Of a stretch of 64,000 nt of DNA, positions 58,648-64,000 are shown in pieces; positions within the stretch are counted from its first letter, which is position 1; the number at the start of each line of letters is the position of its first letter. A model generated the notes under the pieces. It was not told the DNA's origin. It saw only the letters and a list, made by a program, of their open reading frames with translations, and made no database searches. Source of the DNA: RGIG9115 sp045128915 (GTDB lineage Bacteria > Bacillota > Clostridia > UBA1381); assembly GCA_045128915.1 (NCBI GenBank), contig JBGVIT010000017.1, forward strand, positions 13,431 through 77,430. The letters run 5' to 3'. Made by a program: the position numbers and the translations under genes.

Positions 58648-59408
58648 AAAATGCTTTTTCCTTCCCATTCCACGCCAGCATCAACATCAAGCAACTTTGT
58701 AATTGTTGGAGATATATCTTTAATATTTACATCCTTTAATATTTTTCCATGTTCAATATTATTACCCAATATAATCACAGGAATTGTCATATCCTCTGCC
58801 AAATCGGTTCCATGTACTCTGTCATGTCCCCCATGATCGGCAGTAATAATAACAGTATAATCATCAGGCAAAGAATTTACAACCCTATCAATATTTTTCC
58901 AGCTGTTTTCTACCGCATCATTATATACGTCACTCATCCAGCCGACCTTATGCCCTGCCGAATCAGGAGCACCCAGATATAAGAACGAAAAATCAATTTC
59001 ATTATTATGTAAACACTCCAAAAGTTCTGAAGTAAGCATATTATCAGCTTCAATATAACCAAAATCATCACCTTTATAAAAACAAGACTGAGTTAACATA
59101 CCAGGCTTTGAAAGATCTCTCAGTTCTTCCCAATCATAAAAGAAAGCAATTTTTTTCTTGTTGGCATTTAACACTTCGCACAAACCATTTATAGGTCTTA
59201 CCTGTGGAGCATAAATATTAGTAGTCGTGCCATGCCTTGACGGATCTACACTATGAAACAAAGACATATGGCATGGTAAAGTAACAGATGGCATTACAGT
59301 TTGAGCATCTAATTTATACAATGATTTATCTAATATTTTCTGTGCATGTTTATTGTCAGAGAATGAATCCCCTCTCATTCCGTCAACCAATATTAATAGA
59401 ACCTTCAC
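58644..59408 (-). CDS. Alkaline-phosphatase-superfamily phosphodiesterase/phosphatase, 254 aa
   Basis: Metal ligands and nucleophile visible: KVLLILVDGMRGDSF (Asp), VMPSVTLPCHMSLFHS (nucleophile Thr), FSFLYLGAPDSAGHKVGWMS (Asp/His), and VIITADHGGHDRVHGTDLAE (Asp-His...His). This is the nucleotide pyrophosphatase/phosphodiesterase subgroup; no signal peptide, so cytoplasmic. With an organophosphate-like MFS importer and a DeoR regulator, it probably releases a sugar or base from an imported phosphodiester or phosphonate. Confidence 0.82.
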   Translation of the reverse strand: MKVLLILVDGMRGDSFSDNKHAQKILDKSLYKLDAQTVMPSVTLPCHMSLFHSVDPSRHGTTTNIYAPQVRPINGLCEVLNANKKKIAFFYDWEELRDLSKPGMLTQSCFYKGDDFGYIEADNMLTSELLECLHNNEIDFSFLYLGAPDSAGHKVGWMSDVYNDAVENSWKNIDRVVNSLPDDYTVIITADHGGHDRVHGTDLAEDMTIPVIILGNNIEHGKILKDVNIKDISPTITKLLDVDAGVEWEGKSIL

Positions 59409-60181
59409 TATTTTATTCCTCCTAAATATATTTTTATATCATTTTCCTTATAAATCCGAACAATTTGAGATTTTAATAAAGAATCTGAAACATAGACAAA
59501 ATTTGACTGCATATCACTCAATTTCAGCAATCCCGTCTTTTCAAATTTACTGCTGTCAGCAAGAATATATATGTTATCAGCAGATTTCATTATTTGTTTT
59601 TGAATTTGGAATAAATCTTTTTGATAATCATAAATCCCACTTTCAATAGATATAGCAGACGGAAAAACAAACGCCTTTTGTACATGTATATTACTAAGCA
59701 TATTAATAGTTAATTCCCCGCAAAAAGCATTTTCTTCTCGTAAATAATGTCCTCCACAAACAATTACAGAAAAATCCTTATAATTACATAACATATCAAA
59801 CACATCAACACAATGTGTAACAACTGTCAATCGAGAAAATTTTTCTTTAAGCACTTTTACAAACGAAATTGCAGTACTCCCTGCATCAACCGCGATGATA
59901 TCACCCTCTGATATGAACTCAACTGCTTTTAATGAAAGCTCATGTTTTTGTTCCAACGATTCTTTGTTGCGCTCTTTCAATTCTTTAAACAGCTTCATAT
60001 CACCTTTCGACACAGCTCCTCCATGCACCCTTACAAGTATGCCTTGATTCTCCATATAAAGCAAATCTCTGCGTATGGTTTCAGTTGAAACTTTAAAGCA
60101 TTCCGTAAGATTAGCAGTAGTTACAGCTCCTGTTGATTTTAACATGTTAGCTATTGTATCTTGACGTTCTTTTGCAAGCAT
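59408..60181 (-). CDS. DeoR-family transcriptional regulator, 257 aa
   Basis: N-terminal DeoR helix-turn-helix LAKERQDTIANMLKSTGAVT with ECFKVSTETIRRDLLYMENQ and VRVHGGAV, then the sugar-phosphate-binding DeoRC domain (EFISEGDIIAVDAGSTAISF, LTVVTHCVDVFDMLC, ILADSSKFEKTGLLKL). Represses sugar operons until a phosphorylated sugar binds. One-base overlap with the phosphatase gene; first gene of its operon, so it is autoregulated. Confidence 0.92.
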   Translation of the reverse strand: MLAKERQDTIANMLKSTGAVTTANLTECFKVSTETIRRDLLYMENQGILVRVHGGAVSKGDMKLFKELKERNKESLEQKHELSLKAVEFISEGDIIAVDAGSTAISFVKVLKEKFSRLTVVTHCVDVFDMLCNYKDFSVIVCGGHYLREENAFCGELTINMLSNIHVQKAFVFPSAISIESGIYDYQKDLFQIQKQIMKSADNIYILADSSKFEKTGLLKLSDMQSNFVYVSDSLLKSQIVRIYKENDIKIYLGGIK

Positions 60182-60207
60182 TCACACACACCTCCAACCT
60201 TTAGCAC

Positions 60208-60236
60208 ATTATACCACATATTTGCAACATTGTCAA
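60208..60236 (-). promoter_or_regulatory. Sigma-A promoter of the deoR operon
   Basis: Minus strand TTGACA (60231-60236), 17 bases, TATAAT (60208-60213), a perfect consensus promoter, with GGAGGTGTGTGTGA before the ATG. Confidence 0.92.
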
Positions 60237-60252
60237 CATAAATTCAAAATAA

Positions 60253-61557
60253 TTATTTCTCACTTATATCCTTTGTCGCAGGATTATCAATAAGATTTCC
60301 GTTTTCCTCAAAACGTGATCCATGACATGGACAATCCCATGTATGCTCTGCTTTATTCCATTTTAGCGCACAACCAAGATGAGGGCAACGCTTAATTGTT
60401 GGAGTAATAAGATTTGCAGCTGCTTCAAAGCCGTTAACAAAAAGCTGTGGTTTTAATATACTTCTCTGGGGTGAAAATACTTCTTCCAATTCATTTCTTT
60501 TGCCTGAAAGCATATCAGTTAACAACATAGCCGCTACCATTGACGATGTCATTCCCCATTTATTAAATCCTGTGGCAACATACAAATTCGGCGTAGATTT
60601 GGAATACCGTCCTATATACGGAATCTTATCAAGACTCATGCAGTCCTGATTTGCCCATTCATATTTTAGCACAGCTTCCGGATAGTTGTTTTCAGCAAAC
60701 TCATTAAGAGGTTTCCATGCAGTTGATTTCTTTCCGGTACGATGACTGTTACCGCCTATGAGCATTGTGTTTTGATAGCTCCTGAATGATAATCCTTGCT
60801 CGTCCTCGTCTAAATACATACCACTTAATGCAGGCGTATTTTCAAAAGCAGATACATATGAGCGTTCCTGATAAAGCTTTAAAAAATAACTACCATGCTT
60901 GTTCAAAAACGGAAAATGTGTTGCAACTATTATTGACTTTGCACTTACAGAACCATTCTTGGTAACAGCTCGGTTTGATATAATCTCATTAACAAATGCA
61001 TTTTCGTATATATTCAGATTTTGGGATATTACGGATATGAATTTCAGCGGATTGAAGTGGGCTTGGTTTTTAAAGCAAACAGCGCCTTTGATTTTTAAAG
61101 GCAACTCAATTTCCTGAACAAATTCAGCATCAAAGCCTAAATTTTCTGCCGCATGAACTTCTTCTTCTATTATCGCCCTATCCCTAAGTGAATAAACATA
61201 TGAATTGTGATTTTCAAAATCACAATCAATGTTTCTACAAAGCTTTTCATACTCACAAAGAGCAGACTGATTCGCATTTAAATATGATTTTGCTATGCTT
61301 GTTCCATATTTTTTTATTAAATCCGAATATATAAGACCATGCTGTGAAGTTATTTTTGCTGTGGTATTTTTAGTTATGCCTGATGTAATTTTTGCGCCTT
61401 CAACCAGAATATAATCAATTCCTTTTTGCTCCAAAAACCATGCACACAATATCCCGCAAAGACCTCCCCCGATTATGAGAACGTCTGTTTTCATATCACC
61501 CGATAAAGATTTTCTAGGGGATATTTTCGTACTATCACTCCATATTGATTTGCGCAT
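60253..61557 (-). CDS. FAD-dependent oxidoreductase with C-terminal Rieske [2Fe-2S] domain, 434 aa
   Basis: DAO-fold: dinucleotide motif VLIIGGGLCGILCAWFLEQK at about 26-45, KITSGITKNTTAKITSQHGL, and C-terminal FAD contact LYVATGFNKWGMTSSMVAAM. The Rieske cluster ligands are C-P-H in KRCPHLGCALKW and C-P-C-H in DCPCHGSRFEENGN, near residues 388-412. This fusion is common in Firmicutes and is thought to oxidise an amine, glycine or thiol-type substrate, feeding electrons to the cluster; substrate unknown. Single gene. Confidence 0.88.
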   Translation of the reverse strand: MRKSIWSDSTKISPRKSLSGDMKTDVLIIGGGLCGILCAWFLEQKGIDYILVEGAKITSGITKNTTAKITSQHGLIYSDLIKKYGTSIAKSYLNANQSALCEYEKLCRNIDCDFENHNSYVYSLRDRAIIEEEVHAAENLGFDAEFVQEIELPLKIKGAVCFKNQAHFNPLKFISVISQNLNIYENAFVNEIISNRAVTKNGSVSAKSIIVATHFPFLNKHGSYFLKLYQERSYVSAFENTPALSGMYLDEDEQGLSFRSYQNTMLIGGNSHRTGKKSTAWKPLNEFAENNYPEAVLKYEWANQDCMSLDKIPYIGRYSKSTPNLYVATGFNKWGMTSSMVAAMLLTDMLSGKRNELEEVFSPQRSILKPQLFVNGFEAAANLITPTIKRCPHLGCALKWNKAEHTWDCPCHGSRFEENGNLIDNPATKDISEK

Positions 61558-61597
61558 TTCAACACCTCTTTTTTCAATAGTATGTACAAATGCTAAG

Positions 61598-61626
61598 AAA
61601 AAAATCAGAACTAACGTTCTGATTTT
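61598..61626 (-). terminator. Terminator of sdpR-sdpI
   Basis: AAAATCAGAAC and GTTCTGATTTT pair around TAAC and run into TTTTTTC on the minus strand, just after the sdpI stop. Confidence 0.85.
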
Positions 61627-61630
61627 GTAG

Positions 61631-62245
61631 TTAATGTTTTTTGACTATTACTACGCTATACACTATACCGACAGCAGTATATGGTATAAGCATGAACAAG
61701 CTAACAACGGTACTAATTGGTGGTAAAAATATACTTACAAGAAATACAAGTCCCATAACAACGGTTTCATAACCTATAAATCTGTTGATTTTTCTTGTTT
61801 TTTCAGTTCCAATGTCAAAATTTTTGACATAGTTTAATTTAGGAATATAATTACCTATAACAAGGAAAATAACTGCTACAATGAATACAATTACTTTTCT
61901 CATATCCATATTCCATCCTAAGCCATAACCGAGTGTTATAATTTGCAAGGCAACTGTAATACAAGGAATAATCCATTTAGTTACACAATCAAGCTTTTTT
62001 CCAACACTATGCTTATATGCATTAATATCAGTGACGAAACAGCAAAATCCTTGAACAGCAACCATTAACAAAGGCAATGCATACACTACAAATCCCTTTG
62101 ATGCAAAATTATCAGCTACACCATACACGTTAAAATGTATAGCCATTATATCCGGAAGCTTGTTCCACAAAGCCATCCCCAATAGTATTGGCGACAGACA
62201 TACAAAACTTGTTATGATGAACATTTTCCATTTAAAAAATCTCAT
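61631..62245 (-). CDS. sdpI: SdpI/DUF1648-family immunity-type membrane protein, 204 aa
   Basis: Six membrane helices. The DUF1648 signature WNKLPDIMAIHFNVYGVADN with FASKGFVVYALPLLMV opens it; the SdpI part is VIFLVIGNYIPKLNYVKNF then IGYETVVMGLVFLVSIFLPP. In Bacillus SdpI gives immunity to the SdpC toxin and sequesters SdpR at the membrane; homologues occur widely without a toxin, as here. ATG overlaps the sdpR stop by one base (TAATG). Confidence 0.82.
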   Translation of the reverse strand: MRFFKWKMFIITSFVCLSPILLGMALWNKLPDIMAIHFNVYGVADNFASKGFVVYALPLLMVAVQGFCCFVTDINAYKHSVGKKLDCVTKWIIPCITVALQIITLGYGLGWNMDMRKVIVFIVAVIFLVIGNYIPKLNYVKNFDIGTEKTRKINRFIGYETVVMGLVFLVSIFLPPISTVVSLFMLIPYTAVGIVYSVVIVKKH

Positions 62246-62512
62246 TACTTTTTACCTCCTAACATATAAATCCAACTGATTACATCTTCAAAGACAGAGG
62301 TGTTCAGTTCAAAATAGATATAATTTTTATATTTTTCTTCAGAAATCAAATCAGCTTTTTTTAGTTTTGTCAAGTGATATGATACGGTTGCGCCCGTCAG
62401 ATTAAATTGCTCTGCAATTTCTCCTGCTGATTTTTTTTTCGCTTTTTAGCATTTGTAAAATATCTCTCCTGATAGGATCAGATATTGCCTTCAATGTTTC
62501 GTTTAACCCCAT
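62245..62512 (-). pseudogene. sdpR: SdpR-like ArsR-family repressor with a frameshift in an A9 tract
   Basis: ATG 62512 follows TTGGAGAGTATAT. Frame 1 gives MGLNETLKAISDPIRRDILQ then MLKSEKK, the standard ArsR/SdpR opening; after a run of nine A (62431-62439) the rest continues in another frame: SAGEIAEQFNLTGATVSYHL, TKLKKADLISEEKYKNYIYF, ELNTSVFEDVISWIYMLGGK. With eight A the frame would be intact and give about 88 residues. Either a real or reversible frameshift, transcriptional slippage that restores it, or a sequencing error. Confidence 0.8.
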
Positions 62513-62526
62513 ATATACTCTCCAAA

Positions 62527-62554
62527 ATCTATTTAGATTTTTATCTAAATAGAT
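62527..62554. promoter_or_regulatory. Operator of sdpRI: inverted repeat of ATCTATTTAGAT
   Basis: ATCTATTTAGAT, TTTT, ATCTAAATAGAT (28 bases, perfect inverted repeat) directly after the -10 of the promoter, ideal for repression by the SdpR-like ArsR protein. Confidence 0.82.
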
Positions 62555-62581
62555 TATAGCATATAACTTTTCCTTCGTCAA
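62553..62581 (-). promoter_or_regulatory. Sigma-A promoter of sdpRI
   Basis: Minus strand TTGACG (62576-62581), 17 bases, TATAAT (62553-62558); the -10 touches the operator. Confidence 0.88.
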
Positions 62582-62640
62582 GAGATAAATATATACAGCA
62601 AAATATATGTAATTTATTTAATACTAATATGAGAAACCCA

Positions 62641-62672
62641 AAAAAAACACACCCAATAGGGTGTGTTTTTTT
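62641..62672. terminator. Bidirectional terminator downstream of the stalk-domain gene
   Basis: AAAAAAACACACCC and GGGTGTGTTTTTTT pair perfectly around AATA. Lies 177 bases past the stop of the 62849-63496 gene. I see no gene in 62673-62848. Confidence 0.88.
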
Positions 62673-62848
62673 GAGAAGAGCCGAACGGTTTAGATGACAT
62701 CTTTTAGCTACATAATAGATGCTCGCCTTTAAAATGAAATATCTAGCTCTGTTAGATATAAAACAATCCTTTTGGTTCATTTCTTGCCACAAGCAAATTT
62801 CATTGAATAACCAGGCATATCCATTAGTTATACCTTTAGTCCATATAT

Positions 62849-63496
62849 TTAGGGATAGATTGTTATTATGTCTGAATCATCTATAGTATCCCATGACTCT
62901 CCATCAAAAATGTGAAATGAAAATTCAAGGTTTTCAATACTGCTGATTCCGTTCTCTTCAAGCATTGATTTATAATATGTCAAACTACCATTAGCTTTTT
63001 TCCCAGGTTGTACATCATCAGACATAATACCTGATACCATAAAATCATTGATAGATTCGTCACGAGCCTGAATAGTAATGCCTTTATTTGTATTATTTTC
63101 TATTAAAAATTTAAAATCAACAGAATAATCGTTAAATTGTATACCATTATATGAAATTTTTATACCACCCTCATCATATACAACCTGACCATTTGATTGT
63201 GCATTGTTTTTATCATCTGAAAGTATAACTGTATTTGTATTACCATCCCAATCAACGTTCAAACCTAAAGCATTACCCACAGCACGAACTGGCAAATATG
63301 TAGTCCCCTCAATAATAAAAGGTTCTACACTAGTTCCATTTGCATCTGTAGGATTTAATTTTTGTCCGTTCATGGTGATTTTTATATCGTTGTACGACAG
63401 TTCTTTAGTTATAGTTTCAATAGCTGCAAATACAGTAGGTGCAAGCAACGATCCAATAACAATACCCAATACTAAGCCTTTAAACTTCTCTTTCAT
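62849..63496 (-). CDS. Secreted copper-amine-oxidase-like stalk-domain protein, 215 aa
   Basis: Signal peptide (residues 1-25: KEKFKGLVLGIVIGSLLAPT then VFA). Residues 36-95 are one stalk unit (IKITMNGQKLNPTDANG, TTYLPVRAVGNALGLNVDWD, NTVILSD). Residues 108-215 are a beta-sandwich of unknown function (GIKISYNGIQFNDYSVDFKF, LEFSFHIFDGESWDTIDDSD) resembling DUF4352-like immunoglobulin domains. Surface protein; function unknown. Shares the stalk module type with the GH26 and transpeptidase proteins. Confidence 0.8.
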   Translation of the reverse strand: MKEKFKGLVLGIVIGSLLAPTVFAAIETITKELSYNDIKITMNGQKLNPTDANGTSVEPFIIEGTTYLPVRAVGNALGLNVDWDGNTNTVILSDDKNNAQSNGQVVYDEGGIKISYNGIQFNDYSVDFKFLIENNTNKGITIQARDESINDFMVSGIMSDDVQPGKKANGSLTYYKSMLEENGISSIENLEFSFHIFDGESWDTIDDSDIITIYP

Positions 63497-63529
63497 TCTT
63501 TTTACCTCCCAAATTATTAACTTTAATAT

Positions 63530-63558
63530 ATTATATCTTGATTCATAAACTATGTCAA
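63530..63558 (-). promoter_or_regulatory. Sigma-A promoter of the stalk-domain gene
   Basis: Minus strand TTGACA (63553-63558), 17 bases, TATAAT (63530-63535), then GGGAGGTAAAAAG before the ATG. Confidence 0.9.
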
Positions 63559-63570
63559 GAGTGAATAAGT

Positions 63571-63607
63571 AAAATCGACATCCCTCTATCGAAGAATGTC
63601 GATTTTT
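63571..63607. terminator. Hairpin terminator next to the candidate ncRNA
   Basis: ATCGACAT (63574) pairs with ATGTCGAT (63596) around a 14-base loop; TTTT follows on both strands. On the minus strand it directly follows the candidate RNA. Confidence 0.7.
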
Positions 63608-63819
63608 GGCTCTCGCAGCCCAGCTTGAACCAACAGCCGGCTTGCAAGCATCAGTTCATTTTCGCCGTGTTTACTACTCAATTCACTGTGTTGCGGCGCA
63701 TCCTCGCTTTCCCTTCTTCTGCCACCGGCAGCGGTCAGGCTCGGCTCCCTCTGATTAACAGTCTAAGTTAGCATCTGATTGTTAATCAAAGTGTCGGTTT
63801 GAAGTCAATAATGAGAGCC
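63608..63819 (-). ncRNA. Candidate structured non-coding RNA, about 212 nt
   Basis: Closed by GGCTCTC/GAGAGCC (12 bp including the flanking TTTTT/AAAAA). On the minus strand a second helix joins CUUCAAACCGACA-like 5' sequence to UGUUGGUUCAAGC at the 3' side; inner hairpins are TGATTAACA/TGTTAATCA, CTGCCggtGGCAG, CGCCG...CGGCG and GCTTGCAAGC. GC content is well above the surroundings and no reading frame explains it. The purine-rich strand (GAAGAAGGGAAAGCGAGGA) is the minus strand, so I place it there. Possibly the raiA-type RNA of Clostridia, from memory and unverified. No clear promoter was seen on the minus side. Confidence 0.6.
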
Positions 63820-63820
63820 A

Positions 63821-63852
63821 AAAAAAGAACACCTTACGGTGTTCTTTTTTTG
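63821..63852. terminator. Bidirectional hairpin terminator
   Basis: AAAAAAGAACACC and GGTGTTCTTTTTT pair perfectly around TTAC. Separates the candidate RNA from array D. Confidence 0.88.
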
Positions 63853-64000
63853 ACAAAGCAGAACAATAAAGATGCAAATTAGTTTTTAGTGAAATAATTT
63901 ACTTCGTAAATTTTGAAATGGGAAACTATTGTTTTCTGTGAAATAAAATAAATTCTTTATCACATGCCGCAGGCGTATTTCACATTACAAAGCGATATTT
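63853..64000. repeat. Hairpin array D (GTGAAAT motif), cut by the right edge
   Basis: GTGAAAT-type motif at 63889, 63913 (TTGAAAT) and 63938; inverted ATTTCAC at 63977 and a start of another at the edge. Spacer hairpins ATTTACttcGTAAAT, GGAAACtattGTTTTC (imperfect) and GCCgcaGGC. The centre ATAAATTCTTTAT...GCC matches that of array B. The remaining inverted half lies outside the window. Confidence 0.7.

Noticed and set aside
62541..62792. 83-codon open frame on the minus strand
   Set aside because: It reads straight through the perfect terminator at 62641-62672 and the sdpRI promoter, has no ribosome-binding site and no recognisable fold.
63608..63819. tmRNA or tRNA
   Set aside because: The TGGTTCAAGC string and closing helix suggested a T-arm, but there is no 3' CCA, no anticodon stem and no tag-peptide frame.

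Overview
The window looks like a stretch of chromosome from a low-GC, anaerobic, gut-type Clostridia member (Firmicutes). I infer this from AT-rich DNA, GGAGG-type ribosome binding sites, sigma-A promoters of the TTGACA-17-TATAAT kind, single-cistron DUF3789/DUF3846 mobile-element genes, UPF0210/ACT, PheB, MutS2, short-form SerA and SdpRI homologues, and copper-amine-oxidase 'stalk' domains. I saw no rRNA or tRNA genes and no CRISPR array. Most genes lie on the minus strand.

Layout. (1) 1-7060: an accessory block of plasmid/ICE/phage type. A tight minus-strand run of small genes, mostly of unknown function, shows one striking shared feature: at least five, perhaps seven, unrelated proteins end in an acidic stretch followed by a short Met-rich tail (GMSMSM, PNMSM, GMSMSGM, GGMLMGGM, GMNMNLS and similar). 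(2) 7060-14800: a hexuronate/sugar-acid cluster (uxuB, uxuA, two Gfo/Idh/MocA oxidoreductases, two TIM-barrel isomerases, and a divergent AraC regulator). It is bracketed by two decayed copies of the same mobile-element junction. (3) 14800-18300: four unrelated minus-strand genes (GDSL hydrolase, membrane protein, methyltransferase, serine hydrolase) separated by recurring short junction repeats, so cassette-like. (4) 18600-21900: serC-serA and a methyltransferase. (5) 21900-34200: a PotD-like lipoprotein, then yeiH-abrB-GH26, then a long operon engB-mutS2-DUF1294-rnr-rlmL-chrA-chrA. (6) 34300-37200: CocE-type hydrolase and polysaccharide deacetylase, again with junction repeats. (7) 37200-46600: UPF0210/ACT, the threonine-pathway operon pheB-hom-thrB-lysC-rlmB, and ppx with a His/Cys-tailed protein and a CDF metal exporter. 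(8) 46600-64000: LacI with a sialidase-like protein, a polar amino acid ABC system, an L,D-transpeptidase, potABCD, a DeoR-phosphatase-MFS operon, a Rieske flavoprotein, sdpRI (sdpR frameshifted), a stalk-domain protein, and a probable structured RNA.

The most unusual structure is a class of roughly 200-bp arrays present four times (7262-7455, 18301-18530, 36901-37118, and cut by the right edge at 63853-64000). The three complete copies each have four copies of a 6-8 bp motif, a centre, then four copies of the same motif inverted. The motifs are mostly separated by spacers that are themselves little hairpins. The motif differs completely between arrays (ATGAATTG, CGATAT, AGCTAAAT, GTGAAAT), yet the ends and centre look related. 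I know no established name for this element.

All product names are from motif reading and memory of families; no database search was run.
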